43,825 bases of DNA from Chthoniobacterales bacterium (lineage in GTDB: Bacteria > Verrucomicrobiota > Verrucomicrobiia > Chthoniobacterales > DYNR01). Below, in pieces: positions 1 to 8,207 of this stretch. Position 1 is the stretch's first letter; every line of letters begins with the position of its first letter. Made by a program: the position numbers and the translations under genes. The stretch lies in assembly GCA_026418675.1 (NCBI GenBank), contig JAOAAX010000017.1:1-43825 (forward strand), read 5' to 3'. The notes under the pieces are model-generated. The model worked only from the letters and a program-made list of their open reading frames with translations. It did no database searches and was not told the origin of the DNA.

Positions 1-90
1 CCGCCACTGCACCTCATTCATCATTCCACACATCACCCCATCCGCAGCAAGGGACAGAACACTCCGCAAATCCACACCCCCTCCTCTCAT
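1..90 (-). CDS. unidentified gene, N-terminal 30 codons only
   Basis: An open frame starts with ATG at 90 and overlaps the plsC stop codon in an ATGA arrangement. It stays open to the window edge. The 30 visible residues begin MRGGGVDLRSV and give no recognisable motif. The overlap argues that it is translationally coupled to plsC and is a real gene. It has the G-rich coding strand seen in the neighbouring minus-strand genes. A GGAGAGG stretch inside the end of plsC lies about 11 bases before the start and could serve as ribosome binding site. Function cannot be inferred. Confidence 0.5.
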   Translation of the reverse strand, partial: MRGGGVDLRSVLSLAADGVMCGMMNEVQWR

Positions 91-770
91 AGACCCGCCA
101 TCCTCTCCCGCGGTGCATGCGGCATATCCTCCACTCGCAAACAGAAAAACTCCCTCAATTCGTCCCGAAGCTGCCGCAAGGCCACAACCAACTCCATCTC
201 AAACCTTTCTCTCCCACTCCCACTATCCTCCTCCATCCCAAACGGCTCCCCAAAACCTACCCAAATCGGCGTCCGCCGCCCAGGAACCCAGTTCCTCCTA
301 TTGTAGAGACGGTCGCTACCAAGAATCACCACCGGTTGGATCTCCACACCCGCCATCGCAGCAACAAGTGCCACTCCCGGCCTCATCCCCCCGCCCTCCA
401 ATACCGAATTCTTCCCATCTCTTATTCCTCCTTCCGGAAAAATTCCAACCACGCGCCCCTCCTCCAACCTCCTCACAGCCATCCGCAAAGCAACCCGATC
501 CGGTTTCCCTCGACGCACTGGGAACGCACCAACAGTCCCAAGCAGCCCTCCCAAAACTGGCAAGCGAAACAACTCCTCCATCGCCATCCAATCAATCTGC
601 CGACGACTCACCACACTCAAAATCGGCGGATCAAAATGACTAATGTGATTCGCAGCCAAAATCCGACCTCCAGGCAATCCACTCAGCTCGCGTCTCAAAA
701 CGTGAATCTCGCAAAAAAAACCAAAAAGCCCTTTCAACAATGCACGCCAAAAAAAATACCAAAACGTCAT
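87..770 (-). CDS. plsC: 1-acyl-sn-glycerol-3-phosphate acyltransferase (PlsC family)
   Basis: This is a membrane-associated acyltransferase of phospholipid synthesis. The family transfers an acyl chain to lysophosphatidate to make phosphatidate. The catalytic NHISHFD motif (H-x4-D) is at residues 41-47 and the substrate-binding FPEG motif is at 111-114. A hydrophobic N-terminal stretch (residues 2-20) would anchor it in the inner membrane. The frame extends upstream to a GTG at 788, but I chose the ATG at 770 because an AAAGGA ribosome binding site lies 3 bases before it and the protein then starts with the hydrophobic segment. It is 34 bases behind the uracil-DNA glycosylase gene. The length of 227 residues is normal for the family. 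The acyl donor and acceptor are not proven by sequence alone. Confidence 0.9.
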   Translation of the reverse strand: MTFWYFFWRALLKGLFGFFCEIHVLRRELSGLPGGRILAANHISHFDPPILSVVSRRQIDWMAMEELFRLPVLGGLLGTVGAFPVRRGKPDRVALRMAVRRLEEGRVVGIFPEGGIRDGKNSVLEGGGMRPGVALVAAMAGVEIQPVVILGSDRLYNRRNWVPGRRTPIWVGFGEPFGMEEDSGSGRERFEMELVVALRQLRDELREFFCLRVEDMPHAPRERMAGL

Positions 771-773
771 TTG

Positions 774-779
774 TCCTTT
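774..779 (-). promoter_or_regulatory. ribosome binding site deciding the plsC start
   Basis: On the minus strand the sequence AAAGGA precedes ATG at 770 by three bases. This favours 770 over the GTG at 788 as the plsC start. Confidence 0.55.
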
Positions 780-804
780 CCCTCTCACGATTCCTGTTCA
801 ATCC

Positions 805-1638
805 TCAGTCCTTCTTTGGCAAAAAGTAATCCCTTTGCTTCTGCGAAATCGGCATCTTCATACGCTCCATTACCGCAAGCAAATCCTCCCATACCTTCCT
901 CTTCTCCTGTAGCGAAGGATTCCTCAACAAATACGCCGGATGATAAGTAACTACCACAGGGATCCCTTCAAACTCAAACCATCTCCCCCTCAACTCCTTC
1001 ATCGGCTCATTTCTCCCAAGCAAACCTTCAGCTGCTGTCGCCCCCAACGCCACCATCACCTCTGGCCGCACAAGCCGAATCTGCGCCACCAACCACGGCA
1101 AACACTCTCGCATCTCTTCAATTCGCGGCTTCCGATTCCCGCTCTCCCCCGGTGGCATGTCCGGACGACACTTCAATACATTTCCAATATAAACCTCCTC
1201 CCTCCGCAAACCCATTGCCTGAATCATCTTCGTCAACAACTCACCAGCCTTCCCAACAAATGGCTCACCAAGACGATCTTCGTCCGCTCCAGGAGCCTCC
1301 CCAACAAACATCAACCGCGCCTCTCGATTCCCCGTCCCAAACACAACCTGCGTCCGATAACAAACCAAATGCTTGCACTTCTTACACCCTTTCACTGCCC
1401 TCTCCAACTCATCCCAGGTCCACTTCCTTGAAAGAATCTCATCCCTTGTAATTTTCCCTTCTTCAGGAAACAATTCAGCCCTTGATTTAGCAACAGCTGC
1501 CTTGCTCAATAGCTCCTCCGCCGCAGCCTTCAACCGTTCCAACGACCTCACATCCGCCGTCGGTTCAGGCCCAACCCCATCCTTCATCTCCATCAGCGTC
1601 GCTCGTGCATGCACAACGGCTTGCCAAAACAATTCCAT
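805..1638 (-). CDS. uracil-DNA glycosylase, family 4 (4Fe-4S)
   Basis: This enzyme removes uracil produced by cytosine deamination from DNA and so starts base-excision repair. The family signature GEAPGADED is at residues 113-121 and the second motif, HP in a TYHPAYLL context, is at 233-234. Four cysteines fit the 4Fe-4S cluster of family 4: C85 and C88 (CKKC), C157 and C179. The first 80 residues are an extension rich in charged residues, ahead of the usual domain of roughly 200 residues. ATG at 1638 is supported by an AAGGAAG ribosome binding site two bases upstream. The gene starts 11 bases after the pseudouridine synthase stop codon, so the two are probably co-transcribed. Family assignment is firm. 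The role of the N-terminal extension is unknown. Confidence 0.92.
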   Translation of the reverse strand: MELFWQAVVHARATLMEMKDGVGPEPTADVRSLERLKAAAEELLSKAAVAKSRAELFPEEGKITRDEILSRKWTWDELERAVKGCKKCKHLVCYRTQVVFGTGNREARLMFVGEAPGADEDRLGEPFVGKAGELLTKMIQAMGLRREEVYIGNVLKCRPDMPPGESGNRKPRIEEMRECLPWLVAQIRLVRPEVMVALGATAAEGLLGRNEPMKELRGRWFEFEGIPVVVTYHPAYLLRNPSLQEKRKVWEDLLAVMERMKMPISQKQRDYFLPKKD

Positions 1639-1649
1639 ATCTTCCTTTT

Positions 1650-2585
1650 TTATACGCTAATTCTTCCCTCACCCTTAACTGGTGGCAAGAGTGGAAACTC
1701 CGCTGGCACAGGAGCGCAAAATTCCATCTCAACCCCAATCCCCGGATGCTGGAACCTCAACTTCCATGCATGTAGCAAGTGTCTTCCCCACCCCTGCCTT
1801 CGCCCATACAACTTATCCCCAACCACTGCATGACCAATATGCTTCAGGTGAACCCGAATCTGATGCGTCCGCCCTGTCACTGGCCGACACTCCAACAAAC
1901 TCATACCCCCTCCAACCACCAAAACCCGCCAATCCGTCCGCGCAAAACGCGCCCCTTCCCTCTTCAACGCAGCCATCTTACAACGGTAAACCGGATGCCG
2001 AACAATCGGCACCTCTACCCTCCCCTCCTTCCCTTTCACCTCCCCTTCTACCACGGCAAGATAAACCTTCCCAACCCGCCTACCAGCAAACTCCCGAACC
2101 AATTCCTGATGGATCCTCTCCCGCTTCGCAACTACCAAACACCCACTCGTCTCCTTATCTAGACGATGCACAATCCCGGGTCTCTCTACACCCCCAATTC
2201 CCGCCAAATCCTTGCAATAATACAACAGCCCGTTCACCAAGGTCCCGGAACTCACCCCAGCCCCAGGATGAACCACTAAACCAGCAGGCTTGTTCAAAAC
2301 TACAAGAAATTCATCCTCATAAAGGATTTCTAAATCCATTTTTTGTGGCACAACGCCCTCCATCTTCCTAACTGGTGGAATTGTCAGCTCCACAATATCT
2401 CCCTCTTCTACCTCCGCAGAGGCCTTGCTCACCCTACCATTCAGCAAAACCCTCCCTTCCCGAATCCAGGCCTGTATTCGTGAGCGGGAATATTCCCTAA
2501 GCTTTTCCGCCAATAAGCGGTCCAGCCTTCGCCCACCCTCACCACCACACACATCGATTCGCTTCCTTTCCCCATCAAAATTCAT
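1650..2585 (-). CDS. rluD: RluA/RluD-family 23S rRNA pseudouridine synthase
   Basis: The protein converts uridine to pseudouridine in structured RNA. RluD-type members act on the helix 69 loop of 23S rRNA. Residues about 19-70 form an S4 RNA-binding domain. The catalytic motif HRLDKETSG lies at 140-148 with the nucleophile Asp143, and the late GRTHQIRVHL motif typical of the family is present. The start codon overlaps the stop codon of the ExoD-like gene (ATGA), and GAGGG lies immediately upstream on the coding strand. The length of 311 residues and the S4-plus-catalytic architecture match RluD better than RluA, but the exact target uridines cannot be read from sequence. Confidence 0.88.
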   Translation of the reverse strand: MNFDGERKRIDVCGGEGGRRLDRLLAEKLREYSRSRIQAWIREGRVLLNGRVSKASAEVEEGDIVELTIPPVRKMEGVVPQKMDLEILYEDEFLVVLNKPAGLVVHPGAGVSSGTLVNGLLYYCKDLAGIGGVERPGIVHRLDKETSGCLVVAKRERIHQELVREFAGRRVGKVYLAVVEGEVKGKEGRVEVPIVRHPVYRCKMAALKREGARFARTDWRVLVVGGGMSLLECRPVTGRTHQIRVHLKHIGHAVVGDKLYGRRQGWGRHLLHAWKLRFQHPGIGVEMEFCAPVPAEFPLLPPVKGEGRISV

Positions 2586-3238
2586 CCCTCACCACCACCT
2601 ACTCCAAACCAGCCCTTAATCATACCCTTTAACCGTTCTACTCCCTCCACTCCAAAGTGAATAAATAAATATATGACAAACGCATACAAAAATGTCGAAA
2701 TAACAGCTACAATTCCGCCAAACAGGGCGAACAAACCATCATCCTCCGTCAGTCCAATACCAATTAGGAAAATCACAAAAGCCGGAAAAGTGTTTGTCAG
2801 CGGAATAGGCAAAACCATCAAAAAAGCCATCAAGAATACCAATACCCCAAGTAATCCCCTGCCCCCTTTCGTATTCACCCACCCCCACCTCGGGCGAATT
2901 AAAACCTCAATCTTCGAAAAAAAACGTGAAAAAAAAGCGAGCATCATATCTACAAATTTCCCGTGCAATTTTGCATTCCTTGCCCGCTTAGGAATCCACG
3001 GCGTAGTCCGCCCAGCCAACATCTGCAAAGCTAAAACGCAGAGAATCAAACCAAACGGAGTGCTGTAGCCAGCCGCTGGTAACGGTAAAGCGCTAGGCAA
3101 TGAAAGTATCACTAACAAAATTCCAAAGCCCCGATCGCCTATACGCTCCATCACCTCCCCAAGAGTAAGTTCCTCCGCACCGTGGCTCCGCTCCAATAAT
3201 CTAGTCAGAGTTTGCGAGAGCTTTTCGTCTGTATCCAT
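2582..3238 (-). CDS. ExoD-like integral membrane protein
   Basis: This 218-residue protein resembles the ExoD family, named for a rhizobial gene affecting exopolysaccharide synthesis. The biochemical role of the family is not established. The N-terminal part (LTLGEVMERIGDRGFG) is the typical soluble lead-in. Several hydrophobic stretches follow, with the family-like PSALPLPAAGYSTPFG segment between them. The C-terminus ends in an amphipathic glycine-rich tail. It overlaps the downstream pseudouridine synthase gene by four bases. A 108-base gap separates it from ligA; I see no hairpin there, so it could either hold a promoter or be read through. Confidence 0.75.
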   Translation of the reverse strand: MDTDEKLSQTLTRLLERSHGAEELTLGEVMERIGDRGFGILLVILSLPSALPLPAAGYSTPFGLILCVLALQMLAGRTTPWIPKRARNAKLHGKFVDMMLAFFSRFFSKIEVLIRPRWGWVNTKGGRGLLGVLVFLMAFLMVLPIPLTNTFPAFVIFLIGIGLTEDDGLFALFGGIVAVISTFLYAFVIYLFIHFGVEGVERLKGMIKGWFGVGGGEG

Positions 3239-3346
3239 AAAACTTCAAAACCCTATCAGCCGCCGGCACATATGACAACCGTAGTCCATACAGAAAAACT
3301 ACCAATAGGTAATTTTTTGCCTGCTATCCCTCAATTAACCCTATCT

Positions 3347-5347
3347 CTACCAGAGCGGCAACTCCCCCGGCACTCCACCTAAATATTTCTGGAGTTCTTC
3401 TTCCGTTATCAGTGGAATGCCAAGCTTCTTTGCCTTCTTCGTTTTAGCGCTCTCTGGTGCACTCGGATCAGCAACCACAAGAAAATCAACGCCCTCCGTA
3501 ACCTCGTCCACCAAAACATGGCCACGTGCAGCCAATGGTGCAGCATAATCTTTCTTCTTTCTTCCAGATGGCAACGACCCGGTTATACAAAAAACCTTTC
3601 CACCACTCTCTCTTTTCCCAACTTCCCTCACGTCCCACGGAATGATTTCCACATGCACAAGCGTATCTCGAATCGTCCGCTCCTTCTCCTTCAACGCATC
3701 ATGGAGAATCACCCCGAGATTCGGAACCCCCGCACGCGCAGCAAATTCTTCCTTTAACAAACTCCCATCGAACCAACGCTCCAACTCCCGCAGCTCGGGA
3801 TTCGCCTCAATCATCAGCTCTGCCCTTCTCACCCCAAGCCCCCGAATTCCAAACGATCCAAGAAATTCCGCCAAACTCATCCTCTTCCCCTTCTCGCGAA
3901 TCTCACGGCAAATCATCTCCGCCCGCTTCCTCCCAAGCCGAACTCCCTTCTCTCTATTGATGATAAGATTCTCGATTTTCCATGGCTCCAATTCGTAAAG
4001 ATCAGGTATCCGCAGCACAACTTCCTCTTCAACTAAAGCAGAAAGAACTGAATCCCCAAGTCCAAGGATATCCCGACTCTTACAGAACCGTTTCAAAGCC
4101 CCAAGCGTCCGCGCAGGACAATCTCCATTAACACAGTATAGAACCGCAGAATCTGACCCATCCACATTCTTCCGATTTTCCAATGGCATCTCACATACAG
4201 GACACTTCGACGGCGGAATTATTGGTGTATCAGGACAGGCCTCCAGAACCTCTACAATCGCAGGTATTATGTCACCAGCTTTAGCAACCATTACTCGTGC
4301 CCCAAGCGTAGCACCGAGAGCTCGTATGTTCTCCACATTTGCAAGGGACGCCCGCGTAACTGTAGTCCCTCCAATCCGAACAGGCCGAACATGAGCAACT
4401 GGAGTCACAGCTCCAGTATTCCCAACTTGCCATTCCACCCTCTCAATCACGCTCTCCCGAGTCTGTGCTTCAAATTTCCACGCAACCTGCCCCTTTGGCC
4501 GATTATCCACAACCCCTAGCTCACGCTGCACCCGCAACTCATCATATTTCACTACGATCCCATCTATCCAATACGGCAACTCCTCCCGCTCGCGCTTCTC
4601 CCGTGTCTGCTCAAAAAAAATCCCTACCTCCTCAAGCCCGATACACCTTTCCCAAACAGGAAGGACAAAACCCAAACGCACCAATAAGTCCATTTTTCCA
4701 CTTTCCGTCAAAGGTTCCTCAAAACCAGCCTCCGCCTCTCCTCCAAGCGGAGTAAGATCAAACGCCAAAGCTGTTATATGCCGTGCCCCTTTCCCATCCA
4801 ATCGCCCAAGAATCCCACTCGCTACATTCCGGGGATTCGTCCGCATTTCCGGATCCACCCGCCGCCAATCCTCAACAAACAGCACCGCCTCACACCGAAC
4901 CCCAACAGAAATCGGCTCCGGCAACAACAAGGGAACACCCTTAAATAGAGCTGCTGTTGCTGAAATGTCCTCCCCCTCAAAACCGTCTCCCCGCGTAATC
5001 GCCTGCTCAAACCGTCCTCCCTCATAATAAATCGAAACAGAACTCCCATCGGCTTTATAACTAGCATGAAAAACGTTTTCCGCGGGATTCCGATTCCGGT
5101 GCCACTTCTCCAATTCTCCAAAAGATGTCACCTTCTCCTGGCTCCCCATGTGAATCCGATGCCGAGCCCGCTTCAAAAGCGAATCCTTCGGGACAGGTGC
5201 CCCAACCATTTTTAGAATCGGATCGTCCGGATTCTTTGCACGCAGTCGTTCCTCCAACGCATCATATTGAGCGTCGGTCATGATTGGCGTCCCAAAGTAA
5301 TACGCCTGCCGCGCTTTCAAAAGCAGCTCACGCTCATCCATTATCAT
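3347..5347 (-). CDS. ligA: NAD+-dependent DNA ligase, divergent LigA
   Basis: It seals nicks during replication and repair using NAD+. In order the protein has a short Ia domain (YYFGTPIMTDAQYDAL, residues 16-31), the adenylation domain with active-site Lys98 in KADG, an OB fold (residues about 300-370), a zinc finger with C382, C385, C405 and C410, HhH repeats, and a C-terminal BRCT domain (KVFCITGSLPSGRKK onward). Two usual LigA signatures are altered. The stretch normally reading DSPTQ-VG is DDPILKMVG, and the following block reads HRIHMGSQEKV. The NPRNVASGILGRLDG block is likewise unlike the common NPRNAAAGSLRQLD. All catalytic parts remain, so it is probably active and may be the sole replicative ligase. 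An in-frame ATG at 5341 is an equally possible start. Confidence 0.93.
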   Translation of the reverse strand: MIMDERELLLKARQAYYFGTPIMTDAQYDALEERLRAKNPDDPILKMVGAPVPKDSLLKRARHRIHMGSQEKVTSFGELEKWHRNRNPAENVFHASYKADGSSVSIYYEGGRFEQAITRGDGFEGEDISATAALFKGVPLLLPEPISVGVRCEAVLFVEDWRRVDPEMRTNPRNVASGILGRLDGKGARHITALAFDLTPLGGEAEAGFEEPLTESGKMDLLVRLGFVLPVWERCIGLEEVGIFFEQTREKREREELPYWIDGIVVKYDELRVQRELGVVDNRPKGQVAWKFEAQTRESVIERVEWQVGNTGAVTPVAHVRPVRIGGTTVTRASLANVENIRALGATLGARVMVAKAGDIIPAIVEVLEACPDTPIIPPSKCPVCEMPLENRKNVDGSDSAVLYCVNGDCPARTLGALKRFCKSRDILGLGDSVLSALVEEEVVLRIPDLYELEPWKIENLIINREKGVRLGRKRAEMICREIREKGKRMSLAEFLGSFGIRGLGVRRAELMIEANPELRELERWFDGSLLKEEFAARAGVPNLGVILHDALKEKERTIRDTLVHVEIIPWDVREVGKRESGGKVFCITGSLPSGRKKKDYAAPLAARGHVLVDEVTEGVDFLVVADPSAPESAKTKKAKKLGIPLITEEELQKYLGGVPGELPLW

Positions 5348-5385
5348 CGCCTAAAACTTCTCTCTTGTATCCTTACCAGGAGCTT

Positions 5386-5874
5386 TTACGCCTCACCAAT
5401 GCTCATCAAAAGTGCTTCCTGCATGTGTCCGTAAACATGAACACGCAGGATCGCACTGCGTCGGTGCAAATCCATCCAAGAAGGATCAATTGTATTTAGG
5501 TCATCCTCATCCAAATTGTATTCAGCAGCTATTGAAATCCGGGCCTGGTTCAAACAATTTAGCCACGCATCAACATGCTTAAATGGGATAAATAACTCCG
5601 TTTTTCCTTCTCCATTCGTTCGCATCGCGGCTATATCTCTCGCAACAACATCCTGTGCTTCCTGAAACCGCTGTTCTAAATCAGTATGCACCAAATCACG
5701 CCACTCCTTCACCTTCTCCTCATCTTCTTCCAAAAGATACCCATCGGGATAGAGACGCTTCCGAGCACGCTCCCCTTTCATCTCCTCACAACCCGGCAAC
5801 TTCCGGAGCAATATCTCAAAATGCTCGTAGAGGTCAGTAAAAAGGATGCCCTTCTCTTTCAATTGAATGTTCAT
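5386..5874 (-). CDS. DUF2017-like protein next to ClpS
   Basis: This is a soluble, acidic 162-residue protein with no catalytic motif I recognise. Its C-terminal half (WLNCLNQARISIAAEYNL and DEDD) resembles the DUF2017 family. In Actinobacteria that family is encoded beside clpS; the mycobacterial member AosR has, from memory, been reported as a redox-responsive regulator. Here it lies 11 bases downstream of clpS with its own AGGAAG ribosome binding site, which supports the assignment. It contains two cysteines (in LPGCEE and LNCLN), not a close CXXC pair, so redox sensing cannot be assumed. A link to ClpS-dependent proteolysis is inference from position. Confidence 0.62.
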   Translation of the reverse strand: MNIQLKEKGILFTDLYEHFEILLRKLPGCEEMKGERARKRLYPDGYLLEEDEEKVKEWRDLVHTDLEQRFQEAQDVVARDIAAMRTNGEGKTELFIPFKHVDAWLNCLNQARISIAAEYNLDEDDLNTIDPSWMDLHRRSAILRVHVYGHMQEALLMSIGEA

Positions 5875-5885
5875 CTTCCTAAACT

Positions 5886-6182
5886 TCAGTTAGACGGATT
5901 CTCCGCACGCTCCAAAGTCGCCATCAATAAATAGCTATGGAGATGCTGAACATACACCTCCGCCTTCTCTCGCTCCCCTGACCACACCACCGATCGCCCC
6001 CTATTATGAACCTCAAGCATCAATGCCCGGGCTTTCTCCTCCGAATACCCAAACACTCTCTTGAAAACCATCGTCACATAGCTCATCAGATTGACAGGGT
6101 CATTATGGACAACAACGTTCCATACCCGATCCAGCAAAACCTTGCTTTGGTTTTCCGCAACCTCGTCTGTTTTCGTGTTCAT
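5886..6182 (-). CDS. clpS: ATP-dependent Clp protease adaptor ClpS
   Basis: ClpS binds N-end-rule substrates and delivers them to the Clp protease (ClpA or ClpC with ClpP). The core VVHNDPVNLMSYV at about residues 25-37 contains the Asn-Asp pair that contacts the substrate N-terminus. The later MLEVHNRGRSVVWSG block contains the conserved His of the binding pocket. The length of 98 residues is usual. The gene has the best ribosome binding site in the window, AAGGAGGTG, seven bases before ATG. No clpA or clpP lies in this window. It is followed after 11 bases by the DUF2017-like gene. Confidence 0.93.
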   Translation of the reverse strand: MNTKTDEVAENQSKVLLDRVWNVVVHNDPVNLMSYVTMVFKRVFGYSEEKARALMLEVHNRGRSVVWSGEREKAEVYVQHLHSYLLMATLERAENPSN

Positions 6183-6189
6183 CGAAACA

Positions 6190-6198
6190 CACCTCCTT
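6190..6198 (-). promoter_or_regulatory. consensus Shine-Dalgarno of clpS
   Basis: AAGGAGGTG on the minus strand, seven bases before the clpS ATG. It shows that this organism has canonical Shine-Dalgarno initiation, in contrast to the plus-strand genes here, which lack such sites. Confidence 0.75.
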
Positions 6199-6208
6199 CT
6201 TAGCTAAT

Positions 6209-6649
6209 CTACGGAATTTTCAGCTTTTTCCTAACCTCTGCAAGTATCAGTTCCTGCTCCCGCACCATCTCTTCATAACCCGTTTCAGTCCTGTCCTCAT
6301 AACCCTGCAAATGTAGCAGGGCATGAACCAAACACCGCGCAACTTCCTCCTCTGGCGAACATCCATTCAACTTTGCATTGCGCACTATCTCCCCAACACC
6401 AAGTAGAACTTCCCCATACGGAAACGTAATTACATCCGTCGGACGTGCATCATTGAAAAACTGCAGATGAACACGTCCGATTTCCTCATCCCCAAGCAGC
6501 ACAATCAAAATTTCTCCCAATTTATCTAAAACTCCCCCCACCCTCTTCCTGTTCCTCAAGCAAGAAGGCAATGCTTCTCGAACAACCGAACGAATAAATC
6601 CCTTTCGCAAAGCATATACAGCCTGCAAATTGACGACCGAAATCCTCAT
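6209..6649 (-). CDS. ybeY: endoribonuclease / rRNA maturation factor YbeY
   Basis: YbeY is a metal-dependent RNase needed for 16S rRNA 3' maturation and ribosome quality control. The family blocks DVITFPYGEV and HALLHLQGYED are present. The classic zinc motif is H-x3-H-x5-H, but here the third ligand position is Asp (GYED in place of GYDH). From memory this variant also occurs in Bacteroidetes homologues, so it need not be inactivating. I start the gene at ATG 6649, which has GGGAGG just upstream and gives the usual MRISVVNLQ beginning. A longer frame would need a TTG at 6688. It lies 27 bases upstream of clpS and 62 bases downstream of the sugar kinase gene. Confidence 0.88.
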   Translation of the reverse strand: MRISVVNLQAVYALRKGFIRSVVREALPSCLRNRKRVGGVLDKLGEILIVLLGDEEIGRVHLQFFNDARPTDVITFPYGEVLLGVGEIVRNAKLNGCSPEEEVARCLVHALLHLQGYEDRTETGYEEMVREQELILAEVRKKLKIP

Positions 6650-6711
6650 TTCCTCCCAACCAGCCACACGCTGGCAAAATAGCTCCAAATATCTGGCCCA
6701 GCCAAATCAAC

Positions 6712-8025
6712 TTAAGCCTCTCGTGGCTCTAGAGTTCCTAAACCACGCATCGTCGCATCCGTAATAGCCTCAAATTTCCATTCTCCAGGCCAATCTCGCT
6801 GCATAATTTTGTCCAGCCGATCCCCTCCACCTGACACCACCACCGTCTCAAGCGGCTTCGTGCCTGTCGCAAGTAACAAAGGAATCCGCTCCGCACTCGC
6901 CCGAATCAAACCTTCAATAATTGCAGAGAGCAAGTTCGTCCTCGTCGTCGCCAACGTTATCCCATCAAATGCTCCCTTCCTTTGCTCAACACTTGTCCGG
7001 TCTCCAGCCATATACGGAGCAAACGTCACTCCACCAGCTGCAGAAGGCCCCTCTTTGCTAAGTTTGTGAACAAATGCCGCAAACTCCTCCAATGTCATCT
7101 CTGGGAAAAATTGCTCCCGGGCCCAATAAATTGCCGAACCTGCAGCAGCAAGTGTGCTCACTGCTAGCCATTTCCTCCCAACTCCAAGCGCCCGCGTCAA
7201 AAGCCGTGGGTGCTGCTTCGGCGTCTCCGTGCACAAAGCCAGCACATCCGTCGAGCCAACAACATTAAAAAGCTGCCCATGTCTCGCGCCAGCCAGCAGC
7301 ATCCCGGCACTCCCATCCATTAACCCTGTGCAAACAGGTGTCCCTTCACGCAACCCAAACCGTCTCGCCGCATCCGCAGTAACTCTTCCCGCCACCACAT
7401 CCGCCTCCAAAACCCGCGGCAATAGTGCTTTCGAAACTCCAAGATTTGCACACAGCTCCTCACTCCACCCACCTAAAGTCAAGGTCTCATAGAGTCCCGT
7501 AAAAGAAGCATTCGAGGGATCAATCACACGCTCACCCGTAATTTGCCGGTGAAGAAAGGTGTTGAGATGCCCGACGAGATGAACCCCACGTAACCGCTCC
7601 GGCTCATGCCGCAGATACCAAGCCCACGTCGTCGAACTAATCCCTCCAGGCACAGGCCGCGCCCCACATATCTCCAAATGGCGTTCCTCCCCTATCCTCA
7701 CCTCCAACTCCTTAGCTTCAGCAATACTCCGCCGATCCTGGTGTGTCACAAGCGGGGTAAGTGGCCGCCCATCCTTATCCATCGCAACCCAAGCCGGACA
7801 CATCACAGCAAACTGAATCGCATCCACCTTCTGAACCTCCTCTCCAAGCTCCCCAATCACCTTCTTCACAGCACTTAGCAGCTCATCCGGTTCAACCGTG
7901 ACCTTCGGCCCTTCACATTCCGACCGAAAATACACACGCGGTGATTCATGCAAAACTTCCTTACCTTCCAAAATCCCCGCAATCACAGACGAGGAACCTA
8001 TATCAAGTCCAAGCAATCGTGCCAT
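6712..8025 (-). CDS. FGGY-family carbohydrate kinase, xylulokinase-like
   Basis: The protein phosphorylates a sugar or polyol with ATP. It has the actin-like ATPase fold in two FGGY domains. The N-terminal phosphate-1 loop is LLGLDIGSSS (from residue 3), the catalytic region includes VTHQDRRS, and the C-terminal domain has the ATP-binding VVSGGGDRLDKIMQRDW block. The length of 437 residues is slightly short for the family, which is usually 480-520. ATG at 8025 was preferred to TTG at 8037 because the glycine-rich strand then begins at the usual distance. The substrate cannot be decided; xylulose and sedoheptulose are candidates. It is the first gene of the minus-strand run. No other sugar-pathway gene is adjacent. 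Confidence 0.85.
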   Translation of the reverse strand: MARLLGLDIGSSSVIAGILEGKEVLHESPRVYFRSECEGPKVTVEPDELLSAVKKVIGELGEEVQKVDAIQFAVMCPAWVAMDKDGRPLTPLVTHQDRRSIAEAKELEVRIGEERHLEICGARPVPGGISSTTWAWYLRHEPERLRGVHLVGHLNTFLHRQITGERVIDPSNASFTGLYETLTLGGWSEELCANLGVSKALLPRVLEADVVAGRVTADAARRFGLREGTPVCTGLMDGSAGMLLAGARHGQLFNVVGSTDVLALCTETPKQHPRLLTRALGVGRKWLAVSTLAAAGSAIYWAREQFFPEMTLEEFAAFVHKLSKEGPSAAGGVTFAPYMAGDRTSVEQRKGAFDGITLATTRTNLLSAIIEGLIRASAERIPLLLATGTKPLETVVVSGGGDRLDKIMQRDWPGEWKFEAITDATMRGLGTLEPREA

Positions 8026-8161
8026 ACTTCTATACAAACCTATCCACCATCAAATTGCCAGAAAAAAGATACAACAATCTGTTTTCCTACCACTCGCCAT
8101 CAAAAAAACATAAAAAACCAACCTGCACCTACCCCCTATTTCTAGCTAAACTTCTGAAGAT

Positions 8162-8190
8162 TTGACTTTCCTCCCAACGCCAATTCTACT
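8162..8190 (+). promoter_or_regulatory. possible sigma-70-type promoter of metG
   Basis: In the 182-base gap between the divergent kinase and metG genes, TTGACT at 8162-8167 is followed after 17 bases by TCTACT at 8185-8190. That is five and four of six matches to consensus. The transcript would start about ten bases before the metG ATG, so the leader would be very short. There is no Shine-Dalgarno sequence there. I found no clear promoter for the kinase on the other strand. Confidence 0.4.
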
Positions 8191-8207
8191 CCCGCATCAA
8201 AAATTCA

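Noticed and set aside
117-950. 277-codon plus-strand open frame over plsC and the uracil-DNA glycosylase gene
   Set aside because: It is Pro/Ser/His-rich shadow of two well-supported minus-strand genes.
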